A DNA stretch of 21,700 nt from VXYL01 sp964348085 (GTDB taxonomy: Bacteria > Pseudomonadota > Gammaproteobacteria > Pseudomonadales > Azotimanducaceae). Where the stretch lies: contig CAYGBI010000065.1 of NCBI GenBank assembly GCA_964348085.1, positions 1 to 21,700 of the forward strand, in the 5' to 3' direction. The notes beneath the pieces are model-generated. The model was not told where the DNA came from, searched no databases, and saw only the letters and a list, made by a program, of their open reading frames with translations. This document shows positions 8,137-15,893 of this stretch, in pieces. Each line of letters begins with the position of its first letter. The stretch's first letter is position 1. The position numbers and the translations under genes are program-made.

Positions 8137-8751
8137 CTAGAAGAGGCGACGGGCTTCGAACAACAGTTCTTGCCGGTTCGCCGCCAAAAGCGCCGCGCGA
8201 CGCACGCGGAATAGCGAAAAGAGCTGCGTAATCTCCCTGCGCGTGTGCGGGTGGGGCACGGCGTTTGGATCCGTCCGTGTTTCGAGCCGGTCGACGTCGG
8301 CGAGAGCGAAGCGCAGGCCGTCGAACGGCAAGGCGTTGGAGAACGCCACGAACGCATGGCCGTGGGTAGCGTGATGCACATGCTGACGCAACGTGTTGGC
8401 CAAATCCCGCAACATCGGTTTGTTCAAGTAATTGAGGAAGTCCCAGAACAGGCAGACGTCGAATACGGTGTCTTGCGAAAACTCGAAAACCCGCTGGAAG
8501 AACAGTTCGTTGGCCGCACGTCGCTCCTCTCGGTGCCAGCCAATCCCGGTTTCATTGAACAGGTCGGCAAAATGCACGCGACACTTGAAGCGACTGTAAA
8601 ACCGCACGCTGGCGGGGCTTCCCGCGCCAATATCGAGAACGGTCAGGCGGCGCTTGGTGTCCACCTCGTCGAATATGGCGGACAACAGAGCCGGCGCCAG
8701 CCAAGCGTCCTTGACCAGCGCACCATTCGCGCCAGCGTCAGGATGAGGCAC
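8137..8751 (-). CDS. class I SAM-dependent methyltransferase-like protein
   Basis: About 204 residues. VLDIGAGSPASVRFYSR carries glycine-rich motif I of Rossmann-fold methyltransferases. VHFADLFNE follows as the strand-2 acidic position, then FDVCLFWDFLNYL as the motif IV region, which is an acceptable order for the fold. The C-terminal half (LFSLFRVRRAALL and onward) is not diagnostic. The frame is open to 8874, but that part overlaps the bactofilin gene and reads as Arg/Pro-rich shadow. The GTG at 8751 just precedes the conserved region and gives a 14-bp overlap with the bactofilin stop, which suggests translational coupling. The substrate is unknown; modification of an envelope or cytoskeletal partner is a guess from the context. 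The methyltransferase fold call is moderate and the start is uncertain. Confidence 0.65.
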   Translation of the reverse strand: MPHPDAGANGALVKDAWLAPALLSAIFDEVDTKRRLTVLDIGAGSPASVRFYSRFKCRVHFADLFNETGIGWHREERRAANELFFQRVFEFSQDTVFDVCLFWDFLNYLNKPMLRDLANTLRQHVHHATHGHAFVAFSNALPFDGLRFALADVDRLETRTDPNAVPHPHTRREITQLFSLFRVRRAALLAANRQELLFEARRLF

Positions 8752-9289
8752 TCGACTGGGTGGCTTTCGGCAGCGGTGCTTGGCTTCGGGTGGCGGACTT
8801 GGCGACCGCCGTAGGCCTCGCCTGCGGCACCTGCCCCGGGTCCATGTCGATGCTGCCTTTGAACTTGGCACCATCCTCGAGGATGACGCGAGGCGACGTG
8901 ATGTTCCCTTGCATTCGCCCGGTCTTGGCGATCACGACCTTGTCGCCGCCAATCACGTCGCCCCTCAACTCGCCCTCGACCTCCACGGTATCGGCTCTGA
9001 CGTTGGCGTTGACGCGACCGCCCTTCTGTACCGTCAACGCATTGTTCGGCAGGTCGATTCCACCCTCGAACTCGCCGGCGATGACGACGTCCTCATCCCC
9101 GGAAAGCTCGCCCTTGACGACAATCGTGGCGCTGATGATGGCTTTTGCCGCACGGTTCCCTTGGCTGGTGGGAACCATGGGCGCTGGCGGCTCGCCAACG
9201 GCTACCCCACTGGGCCGATTGGGGCTTGCCACCTCGCCCGGATTATCCCGCTGCGCCGGCGGCCGTACGTCCTTGCGCTTGTCGAACAT
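8738..9289 (-). CDS. bactofilin family polymer-forming cytoskeletal protein
   Basis: 183 residues. The bactofilin (PF04519) beta-helix core spans about 50-150 with repeating short strands: SATIVVKGELSGDEDVVIAGEFEGGI, ADTVEVEGELRGDVIGGDKVVIAKTGRMQGNI and SPRVILEDGAKFKGSIDM. Disordered Pro/Ser-rich tails flank it on both sides (1-48 and 151-183), the usual bactofilin layout. Bactofilins self-assemble without nucleotide at the inner face of the membrane and position cell-wall or polar machinery. The ATG at 9289 has GAGG seven bases upstream. The gene overlaps the downstream methyltransferase and is preceded by the MBL hydrolase. A dyad lies in its leader (9317-9341). No membrane-anchoring segment is visible. 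Confidence 0.93.
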   Translation of the reverse strand: MFDKRKDVRPPAQRDNPGEVASPNRPSGVAVGEPPAPMVPTSQGNRAAKAIISATIVVKGELSGDEDVVIAGEFEGGIDLPNNALTVQKGGRVNANVRADTVEVEGELRGDVIGGDKVVIAKTGRMQGNITSPRVILEDGAKFKGSIDMDPGQVPQARPTAVAKSATRSQAPLPKATQSSASS

Positions 9290-9316
9290 GCGTGTGCCTC
9301 GTTGCGATCTGAGCGA

Positions 9317-9341
9317 TGGGTGAATCGTAGCGCTTCACCCA
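9317..9341. promoter_or_regulatory. 25-bp dyad in the bactofilin leader
   Basis: Perfect 8-bp arms TGGGTGAA (9317-9324) and TTCACCCA (9334-9341) with a nine-base spacer, 28 bases upstream of the bactofilin ATG. The size and symmetry fit a dimeric repressor site; an RNA hairpin in the leader is the alternative. Confidence 0.5.
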
Positions 9342-9388
9342 GCCGAAAGCGACAGTCACCGCCGCCTGAATCTGCGACGTGGAAAGGT

Positions 9389-9414
9389 CGGGCCGCCTCA
9401 AAAGCAACGGCCCG
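9389..9414 (-). terminator. hairpin after the MBL hydrolase gene
   Basis: Perfect 7-bp arms CGGGCCG (9389-9395) and CGGCCCG (9408-9414) with a 12-base loop, starting 17 bases past the stop on the minus strand. Only three consecutive Ts follow (ACCTTTCC), so it may terminate weakly or attenuate reading into the bactofilin gene. Confidence 0.4.
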
Positions 9415-9430
9415 GGGAGTGGCCAGCCGC

Positions 9431-10363
9431 TCAGGCCTCCCGTGCGCCGGGCAGCCGGTACTCCGCGTTCAAGCCAAGTTGCTCGCACTCGACGTCGCCG
9501 CGTTCCACCATGAACTTGAGCGCGGCGAATACACTGTGGCCGGCGGCCGGGTGCAGGCCCTTCGGGACACCGGCGTACATCCGCGGCACCATATCGGCAA
9601 TCCGTCGCAGGCCGCTTCGCAGGCACTTGCGTATCTGCTCCTCCCGCTCCCGCCGGTGGGCCACAAAGGCGCGCACATGGGGCTTGGGGTCGATGATCGC
9701 CGGCCCGTGGGTGGGCCAATAGACCGCGTCGTCCCGGTCGAGCAAGGTGGTCAAGCTCGCCATGTAGCTCCTCATGTCGCCGTCCGGCGGCGAGATGACG
9801 CTCGTGGACCAGCCCATGACGTGGTCACCGGTGAACAGCGTCGGCCTTTCGCGTTCGGCTGCGCCAAGGCCCGTGAGCGCGTAGCACATGTGATTGGATG
9901 TGTGGCCGGGCGTATAGACGCATTCCATCGCCCAGTCGTCGCCGACGATGACTTCTCCGTGGCCGACGCGCGTAGCCGGCACGAACGTCATGTCGCCGCC
10001 CTCCTCTACCTGCACGCCGTCGGCCAGCTTCCCGGCGCCGTGGGGTCCGTAGCCGTAGGTGGGCGCATCGGTGTGCTCGGCGAGCAGTTTGCAGCCCGGC
10101 GAATGGTCCATGTGCGTGTGCGTGACCAGCATGTGGGTGATGGTCTCGCCCGCCGTCGCTCGCAAGATGGCCGCGATATGCGCTTCGTCCGCCGGTCCGG
10201 GGTCGATGACGGCGACATTGCCTCGACCGACGATATAGGTGCCCGTGCCGTACAGCGTGAAGGCACTCGGGTTCTTCGCGATCACCCGTCGGATGCCGGG
10301 CGAGACTTCGTCGACCTCGCCGTAGCGAAATTCGAGCTCGCGCCGAAAGGGTATGGCAACCAA
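9431..10363 (-). CDS. MBL-fold metallo-hydrolase, LACTB2-like, with C-terminal winged helix
   Basis: Zinc-dependent hydrolase of the metallo-beta-lactamase fold, 310 residues from the chosen start. Metal ligands are complete: THTHMDH (His82, His84, Asp86, His87), His154 in PGHTSNH, Asp180 in TGDH and His219 in PTHGP. A C-terminal winged-helix-like segment (about 243-305, with KGLHPAAGHSVFAALKFMVERGDVE) matches the LACTB2/glyoxalase-II-like subgroup, whose members include hydrolases and RNases. The frame is open to an ATG at 10453, but the TTG at 10363 has AGGAGG five bases upstream and starts the conserved part, while the extension runs through a palindrome. The gene is 126 bp downstream of the kinase on the same strand. 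The substrate cannot be read from sequence. Confidence 0.88.
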   Translation of the reverse strand: MVAIPFRRELEFRYGEVDEVSPGIRRVIAKNPSAFTLYGTGTYIVGRGNVAVIDPGPADEAHIAAILRATAGETITHMLVTHTHMDHSPGCKLLAEHTDAPTYGYGPHGAGKLADGVQVEEGGDMTFVPATRVGHGEVIVGDDWAMECVYTPGHTSNHMCYALTGLGAAERERPTLFTGDHVMGWSTSVISPPDGDMRSYMASLTTLLDRDDAVYWPTHGPAIIDPKPHVRAFVAHRREREEQIRKCLRSGLRRIADMVPRMYAGVPKGLHPAAGHSVFAALKFMVERGDVECEQLGLNAEYRLPGAREA

Positions 10364-10368
10364 CGCCG

Positions 10369-10379
10369 CCTCCTCACCT
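10369..10379 (-). promoter_or_regulatory. strong ribosome-binding site deciding a TTG start
   Basis: Read on the minus strand this is AGGTGAGGAGG, five bases before the TTG at 10363. It is the best Shine-Dalgarno sequence seen in the window and supports the shorter MBL hydrolase. Confidence 0.75.
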
Positions 10380-10400
10380 AGTGGTTGGTTGCATCCTACC

Positions 10401-10444
10401 ATTCCGTGGGCCTCGGCCGCGCCGGGCGTCAAGGCCCACGGAAT
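10401..10444. other. 13-bp perfect inverted repeat between kinase and MBL genes
   Basis: ATTCCGTGGGCCT (10401-10413) and AGGCCCACGGAAT (10432-10444) are exact reverse complements around an 18-base GC-rich loop. The structure lies after the kinase stop (10490) and before the MBL start (10363). Without a T-run it could be a Rho-independent-like pause, an mRNA-stabilising hairpin or a protein site. Confidence 0.7.
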
Positions 10445-10489
10445 CTCAGGCATCTCGGGCTGCGTCGAAAGGCGGTACCCAGCGCGAGG

Positions 10490-12724
10490 CTACAACTCCG
10501 CTTGCCACCGCTCGCGCAGTTCGCGCCAGCGACTGATCCCCGGGGTAACCGTGAGCGCCAAGTCGAGATAGCGCAGGCCGTCCTCCGTCATGCCGGCGTC
10601 GCGCGCTTCTACCGCCACCTTGGCCAATCGCGTCGCCGCGACGGAAAGCAGGCGGACAACGTCGGCATTGTCCGGATCGAGTCGCTGCGCTTCCCGAAGG
10701 CGGGCGACTGCGTTGTCCGTGCTCGACGGGCCGGTAATGTAGTTTCGCGCAAGTAGGTTCTCCGCTTCGACGACGTTCCTCCTCACCGCCTCGATTCGCC
10801 CGAGCTCCGCGTCGTAACGGGCCTGCATCACGCCGATCAGTTCATCGCCGATTCCCGAAGCGGCGGCACGGTCGAGCAGGCCGCGGGCGTCGCCCAACCG
10901 GGCGCTTGCCAGCAGATCGTCGAAGTTGGCCAGCACTTGCGCCGCGATTTCCGCCAGACCTTGTACGGCGATGGCATCCTCCGGCTTGGTCGCCAGCACG
11001 CGACGATATATCTCGGCCGCGTTCGCGCCGGGCGGGTCGATCAGCGCACCGGTTTCGCGAAGTTCCGCCGCTTGCTGAAGCAGCGCGTCGATCTGCGCCT
11101 GCAATTCCTCGGCCTTAGACAACGTGGCGCGCACCGCGTCAACGCCTTGGAAGGTGGCGCTGGCGGCCACTGCGCGATCGAAATTGGCCATCGCCTCGAC
11201 CACATCCTGAGCTTTGGCGTCCCGCTCCGCCAGCGCGCCGTAGTGCGCCGCGATGTCGTCGAGGGCCGCTTGCGCCTCCGGGTTGCCGGGAATCACCCGG
11301 AGCACTTCTTTGTAGGTGAGAATGGCGGCATCCACGGAACGCGCGTCCGACAACCCCGATCGCGCCAAGAGGCGACGGGTGTCCGCCAGAAGCCGACGGC
11401 CATGCCCCAAGTCGTTCAGCCGGTCGAACAGCTCGGGCAAACGAGAATCCGCTGGAAAAACCGTCGCCAAGTCATTCAATTTGGCTTCCGCCAAGCCGGC
11501 GTCGCCGGCGTCAAGCGCCGACTCGGCATCGTCCTTCCAACGCTCGGCGAGCATGGTCACCGTCGCTAGGGCGCCCGCATGGCGAGGATCCTGGACGAGC
11601 ACGCGCCGATACGCCGCGACCACCACGCTCAACCTCTGATTGGGATCCAAGCGCAACGCCTCCGCCTCCCGCCACGCGTCGACGACGTCCGGATGCTCGG
11701 CGAGGCCGGCGTAGGCCAAGGCCCGCTCCAGCCCGCCCGGTCGCGTCGCCACATACCAAACGCCGGCGACCACGGCGATGAACAACAGCGAGCCCAAGAC
11801 GGTCGCCGGCAGGAGCCGGCTGCCGAGCGTCGAAGCGGGCGTCGAGTCGCGCTCCTCGCGTCGAACTTGCGTGCCGACCGCGGCTTCGACTTCCCCGGTC
11901 GTCACCGATTCGGTTCTGACCACCGCATCGGCTACGAGACCGTCCGTACGAACGGCGTCCAGCGCGGCGGCGATCTCCGCGCCGGATTGAAAGCGCTCGT
12001 CCGGGAGAGCCTTGAGAAAGCGGCGCACGATGTCCTGCAAAGGCGCCAGCGGCAGTGGCAACGGCGGGTCCGGGAGGTAGGCCGTGGACGGCGCCGGCGG
12101 CAGGCGACCCGTCAACATGTGGTAGAACACGACGCCTAGGCTGTACAGATCCGATCGGCCGTCGACGGCTTCGCCGGCGAGTTGCTCCGGGCTCATATAG
12201 GGCCGCGTGCCGGGGATGGTGGTCGAAACGCGATCGGCGGTGCCCTTAACCGTTTCGCTATTCATCAGCGCCGCGACGCCGAAGTCCGACAACAGCGCCG
12301 CGCCCTGCTCGTTGAAGAGGATGTTGCCTGGCTTTACGTCGCGATGGACCACGCCTCGGGCGTGGGCGTAGTCCAGTGCCGCCGCGATGTCCTTCACCAC
12401 CCGCAGCACGTTCTGCATGTGCAGGCCGGACGCGAGATTGCGGTCCAAATCCCCGCCCCGCAGGTATTCCATGACCAGATACGGCGTGTCGCCGGCGATG
12501 CCTGCGTCGTATACGCGGGCGATGTTGGGGTGGTCCAAGCCCTTGGCGATTTCAGCTTCGCGCAGGAAGCGCTGCCGCGAGCGAGGGTCGCCGAGCAGCG
12601 CCGGCGACAGCACCTTGACCGCGACGGGGCGGCCGAAGGCGTGCTGCAGAGCGAGGTAGACGCGCGCCGAGCCGCCGTGTCCGAGCTCCCGCTGAATGCG
12701 GTAGCCGGGAACTTCCACGTCCAT
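10490..12724 (-). CDS. transmembrane Ser/Thr protein kinase with extracytoplasmic TPR-like helical repeats
   Basis: 744 residues. The N-terminal Hanks-type kinase domain (about 8-258) has a glycine loop GHGGSARVYLA, Lys37 in VAVKVL, HRDVKPGN with Asp129, DFG with Asp147, a Ser/Thr-containing activation loop, PGTRPYMSPEQ and SDLYSLGVVFYHMLTG. It is followed by a charged linker and one transmembrane helix (about 304-326). Residues 330-744 are Ala/Leu/Arg-rich helices with recurring 'A...YRRVL...P..A.A' patterns like tetratricopeptide repeats, which would lie outside the cytoplasm. The ATG at 12724 overlaps the MORN gene stop by one base (TGATG), which implies translational coupling. The 45 extra residues of the longer frame are Arg-rich shadow. 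The kinase looks active. Targets are unknown; the bactofilin three genes on is a testable candidate. Confidence 0.92.
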   Translation of the reverse strand: MDVEVPGYRIQRELGHGGSARVYLALQHAFGRPVAVKVLSPALLGDPRSRQRFLREAEIAKGLDHPNIARVYDAGIAGDTPYLVMEYLRGGDLDRNLASGLHMQNVLRVVKDIAAALDYAHARGVVHRDVKPGNILFNEQGAALLSDFGVAALMNSETVKGTADRVSTTIPGTRPYMSPEQLAGEAVDGRSDLYSLGVVFYHMLTGRLPPAPSTAYLPDPPLPLPLAPLQDIVRRFLKALPDERFQSGAEIAAALDAVRTDGLVADAVVRTESVTTGEVEAAVGTQVRREERDSTPASTLGSRLLPATVLGSLLFIAVVAGVWYVATRPGGLERALAYAGLAEHPDVVDAWREAEALRLDPNQRLSVVVAAYRRVLVQDPRHAGALATVTMLAERWKDDAESALDAGDAGLAEAKLNDLATVFPADSRLPELFDRLNDLGHGRRLLADTRRLLARSGLSDARSVDAAILTYKEVLRVIPGNPEAQAALDDIAAHYGALAERDAKAQDVVEAMANFDRAVAASATFQGVDAVRATLSKAEELQAQIDALLQQAAELRETGALIDPPGANAAEIYRRVLATKPEDAIAVQGLAEIAAQVLANFDDLLASARLGDARGLLDRAAASGIGDELIGVMQARYDAELGRIEAVRRNVVEAENLLARNYITGPSSTDNAVARLREAQRLDPDNADVVRLLSVAATRLAKVAVEARDAGMTEDGLRYLDLALTVTPGISRWRELRERWQAEL

Positions 12725-13695
12725 CACGGCGTCGCCAGCGCCAACGAGCGAAGGGCGCCGCGCACGAGTTTGCCGAGGATGAATCGACCGTCGAGCACAT
12801 AGGCCATACCGTCGAGGCGCACGGCGGTGCCGTCGCCGTGGGCGATCCCGTTGATGCACTCCTCACCGTCGAACATCCACGGCTCGCCGTCGATATCGAG
12901 CGCACACCGGGGCACCGCCGCCACGGTTCTCGCGGACGTCAACTCCCCACCGTCCCAAGTCTGGAACACCAGCGGTTCCTGCGGCGCCTGCTTGACGCCG
13001 GGTCCGTGTTGCCGGTCGAAGGCGAAGTGACCTCGATAAACGGTGCCGTCTCGCCAGTGAAGATGACCCAGCCCGTGGCGCTGGTCGGCCAAGAAATAGC
13101 CCACGTAGCGATTGCCGTTCGGCCACGTCAACTCGCCAAACCCCTGTTTCCGCCCTCGCTCGAAACGACCGCGATAGATGCGATCGTCCACATAGCGATA
13201 CTCGCCCTCGCCGTGCGGCTCCCCGGCGACGAACTCGCCCTCGTAGCGGTCGCCGCGACGCCAAAGGTAGACGCCCCGCCCGGTGCGCTCGCCGGCTGCG
13301 AAGTCGCCCTCGTACACATCGCCGTTGGTCCACTCGAAGCGGCCCCGGCCGTTCATGGTGCCGCGTTGAAAGTCGCCGGTGTAGACGTCTCCGCTCGGCA
13401 ACCGCAATGAGCCGGCGCCGTGCCGCGCCCCGCGTTCGAACTGGCCTTCGTACACCTCGCCGCTCGGCGTGACGATGCGTCCTTGGCCATGCATCCGCCC
13501 GGCCACGAAATCGCCCTCGTACCGATAGCCGCTGCCCCACGTCAGGGTGCCTCGGCCTTGGCGCACGCCGTCGACCAAGTCGCCCTCGTAGATGACGCTG
13601 TCGGATTCGCTCGCTTGCCCGGACCCGGCGCCGGCAAGGGCGCAAGCAAGGACGACGGCGAGGACGGGGGGATTGGCGTGGCCGGTGGCGAACAT
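12724..13695 (-). CDS. secreted MORN-repeat protein
   Basis: 323 residues. The N-terminus MFATGHANPPVLAVVLACALAGAGSGQA is a signal peptide (hydrophobic core with a small-residue end), so export is predicted. Nine tandem 23-residue MORN repeats follow (about 36-242), each of the type YEGDFxxGxxHGxGxxxWxxG; the last one or two are degenerate. A non-repeat C-terminal domain (about 243-323) has two Cys in RCALDIDGEPWMFDGEEC, which could form a disulfide in the periplasm. MORN repeats bind lipids or proteins in other systems. The ATG at 13695 is chosen because the signal peptide begins there; the upstream extension is Arg/Cys-rich noise. First gene of the minus-strand run, overlapping the kinase by one base and probably acting with its outer domain. 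Confidence 0.9.
   Translation of the reverse strand: MFATGHANPPVLAVVLACALAGAGSGQASESDSVIYEGDLVDGVRQGRGTLTWGSGYRYEGDFVAGRMHGQGRIVTPSGEVYEGQFERGARHGAGSLRLPSGDVYTGDFQRGTMNGRGRFEWTNGDVYEGDFAAGERTGRGVYLWRRGDRYEGEFVAGEPHGEGEYRYVDDRIYRGRFERGRKQGFGELTWPNGNRYVGYFLADQRHGLGHLHWRDGTVYRGHFAFDRQHGPGVKQAPQEPLVFQTWDGGELTSARTVAAVPRCALDIDGEPWMFDGEECINGIAHGDGTAVRLDGMAYVLDGRFILGKLVRGALRSLALATP
12970..13590 (-). repeat. nine MORN repeats, 69-bp period
   Basis: Nine in-frame 69-bp units encode Tyr-x-Gly-x-Phe ... Gly-x-Gly repeats. They are diverged at DNA level but regular in length. The unit at the stop-proximal end has lost the Trp-x-x-Gly turn. Confidence 0.8.
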
Positions 13696-13844
13696 GCCCT
13701 GCACTTCCCGAGGAAAGTCCTTCAGATGTGGCTCGCGAAGTCTCGCCGATGCGCACCTGCGGCGGCAACCGTGCCGGGCGGGCAGCGTCGCGTCGAAGCG
13801 AGCGACGATGTAACCTCGCCGGCACAAGACCTGCGGGAAGAGCC
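13696..13844. promoter_or_regulatory. divergent promoter region, MORN operon / dioxygenase operon
   Basis: 149 bp between divergently read genes, so it must hold both promoters. Nested inverted repeats are present: GTGCCGG (13771-13777) with CCGGCAC (13819-13825), and inside them CGTCGC (13786-13791) with GCGACG (13802-13807). No convincing -35/-10 pair was found. Confidence 0.45.
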
Positions 13845-14699
13845 ATGAACATCGAACCAAGCGACGCGACGCTAGGCGCTACCGTGAGCGACCTCGACCT
13901 CGCCGCCCTCGGCGACGACGACTTCGCCAAGATTAAGGAGGCTTGGCATCGCTACGCCGTGCTGGTTTTTCCGGACCAGGGGCTGAGCGACGACGCTCAC
14001 CTCGCCTTCACCCGGCGTTTCGGCCGCTTGGAGCGCGGCCTCAAACGCCGAAGCAACGTGGGCCTCGGGCGCATGTCCAACATCGACGCAGGCGGCCAAG
14101 TGGTCGACGAAGAGAACATCCAAGCGCGATTCCAACGCGGCAATCGGGATTGGCACTCCGACAGTTCCTACAAGCGAGTGGGCGCCAAGGCGTCGATTTT
14201 GGCGGCCCACACGGTACCCGACGAAGGCGGCGAAACCGAATGGGCGGACATGCGCGCCGCTTGGGAAGCCTTGGACGGCGACATGCGAGCGTGGTTGACG
14301 GACAAGGTCGCCGTGCATAGCTACGCCTTCAGCCACGCTTGGCACGGTGGCTTGGAGATCCTCAACGGCAAAGAGCTGGGCGACCTGCCGCCGGTCGAGC
14401 ACCCTCTAATGCGCGTACACCCGAGCACGGGGCGCAAGAGCTTGTTCGTCGGTCGCCACGCCAGCCACATCCTCGGCGAGGATGTCCGCGCCTCCCGCCA
14501 AACGCTGCGCGAACTAACCGCCAACGCCTGTCGGCCACCGCGGGTTTGGCGCCACCGGTGGCAACCGGGCGACATCGCCATCTGGGACAACCGCTGCGTG
14601 CTGCACCGGGGCAGACCGTGGCCGGCGGGCCAAGCGCGGGTGATGGCGCGCTCGACCGTCGCTGGTGACGAATCGGACAACGAGTGGGCCGTGCGATGA
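13845..14699 (+). CDS. TauD/TfdA-family 2-oxoglutarate Fe(II) dioxygenase
   Basis: 284-residue non-haem iron oxygenase. The family couples oxidative decarboxylation of 2-oxoglutarate to hydroxylation of a substrate. The iron triad is visible: His104-x-Asp106 in WHSDSSYK and His254 in CVLHRGRPW. Arg269 in RVMARSTV is the likely 2-oxoglutarate carboxylate ligand. DEGGETEWADMRAAW and WQPGDIAIWDNRCVLHR are family signatures. The ATG at 13845 follows GGGAAGA; the longer frame adds a non-conserved Arg-rich leader. It ends in an ATGA overlap with the acyl-CoA dehydrogenase, so the two are co-translated. The substrate is unknown; neighbours suggest a carboxylic acid that is later CoA-activated, not taurine. 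Confidence 0.92.
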   Translation: MNIEPSDATLGATVSDLDLAALGDDDFAKIKEAWHRYAVLVFPDQGLSDDAHLAFTRRFGRLERGLKRRSNVGLGRMSNIDAGGQVVDEENIQARFQRGNRDWHSDSSYKRVGAKASILAAHTVPDEGGETEWADMRAAWEALDGDMRAWLTDKVAVHSYAFSHAWHGGLEILNGKELGDLPPVEHPLMRVHPSTGRKSLFVGRHASHILGEDVRASRQTLRELTANACRPPRVWRHRWQPGDIAIWDNRCVLHRGRPWPAGQARVMARSTVAGDESDNEWAVR

Positions 14700-15880
14700 G
14701 CGCCTTGGCGACGTTTCGCGCCGACACCAGAGCGTGGCTGGCGGCCAACTGTCCGCCTGGCGCACGGGGCGAGGGACGGATTCCTTGGGGTAGCCGTGCG
14801 ATCCCGCTCAGTGCGGACTCGCGAACTTGGCTCAAGCGCATGGCCGCACGAGGTTGGACCGTGCCGACTTGGCCCAGACGTTACGGCGGCGCCGAGCTCG
14901 ACAAGGAACGCTACGCCGTGCTCATCGACGAGTTGAAGCGCATCGATGCCCGCCCTCCCCTTACCGGACGTGGCGTCAACTACATTGGCCCCACACTGCT
15001 GGAGTTCGGCAGCGACGAGCAGAAGGCCCGTTGGTTGCCGGGAATCGCCCGCGGCGAAGGCGGCTGGGCGATGGGGTATTCGGAGCCGGGCGCGGGCTCG
15101 GACTTGGCCGGGCTCTCCCTGCGGGCGGTGCGGGAGGGTGATCGCTATGTGCTCGACGGGCGCAAGATTTGGACATCGGACGCCCTTGAAGCCGACTACA
15201 TCTTCGTGCTCGCCCGCACCTCGCCGAACAAGCCCAAGCACGAGGGCATCAGTCTGATCCTTGTCGACATGCATCAGCCCGGCGTGCAAGTTCGACCCAT
15301 CCGCCTGCTGTCCGGCGCGTCCCCGTTCAACGAGACGCTCTTCGACAACGCGGTGGCAAGCGTCGCCGATGTCGTCGGCGGGGTGGACAACGGCTGGACG
15401 GTGGGCAAACGCCTGCTGCAATTCGAGCGTTCGACTCACGCCGGCATCAACATCTCCGGCTCCCAAGGCGGGCGCGTCGCCGCCAGCACGCTGCCCCAAG
15501 TACTGCGACGATACCTCGGCATGGCGGATGGCCGACTCGCCGACACGGATTTCCGCAAGCGGCTGATTCGCCACGAGATGACCAATCAGGCGCAGCAGCT
15601 CACACGGGCTCGGGTCATTGAAGAGACGCAAGCCCGCGCACCGGGCTTCGCTTCGTCGGCGGTGAAACTCACCGGTGCGCTCAATACGCAGGAGGGTCTC
15701 GAACTTCAACTCGCCACCATGGGCAGTCGTGGCCTCGGTTGGCGGGGCGACGGTTTCGGGGACGACGAAGTCGAGGCGACCCGCGACTGGCTGCGGCAGA
15801 AGGCGTTGACCATCGCCGGCGGCACCAAGGAGATTCAGCTCAACATCATCGCCAAGCGGGTTCTCGGTCTGCCGGACTGA
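14696..15880 (+). CDS. acyl-CoA dehydrogenase
   Basis: 394-residue flavoprotein that introduces a 2,3 double bond into an acyl-CoA. The FAD and substrate signature GWAMGYSEPGAGSDLAGL, the KIWTS motif (157-161), the VDNGWTVGKRLLQFERS helix and the C-terminal LTIAGGTKEIQLNIIAKRVLGLPD are standard for the family. The position of the MCAD catalytic Glu (before GT) is Gly here, so the base is more likely Glu244 in LLQFERS, as in isovaleryl- and long-chain enzymes; that is an inference. The ATG at 14696 overlaps the previous stop (ATGA). The 3' end lies only 13 bp from the convergent hydratase-like gene. The chain type is not readable. Confidence 0.93.
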   Translation: MSALATFRADTRAWLAANCPPGARGEGRIPWGSRAIPLSADSRTWLKRMAARGWTVPTWPRRYGGAELDKERYAVLIDELKRIDARPPLTGRGVNYIGPTLLEFGSDEQKARWLPGIARGEGGWAMGYSEPGAGSDLAGLSLRAVREGDRYVLDGRKIWTSDALEADYIFVLARTSPNKPKHEGISLILVDMHQPGVQVRPIRLLSGASPFNETLFDNAVASVADVVGGVDNGWTVGKRLLQFERSTHAGINISGSQGGRVAASTLPQVLRRYLGMADGRLADTDFRKRLIRHEMTNQAQQLTRARVIEETQARAPGFASSAVKLTGALNTQEGLELQLATMGSRGLGWRGDGFGDDEVEATRDWLRQKALTIAGGTKEIQLNIIAKRVLGLPD

Positions 15881-15893
15881 GCGCCGAGGGTTT

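Noticed and set aside
8780..10381. 533-codon plus-strand ORF
   Set aside because: Antisense to bactofilin and MBL hydrolase, both with clear motifs; its translation is Arg/His/Val-rich without a domain, a typical GC-rich shadow.
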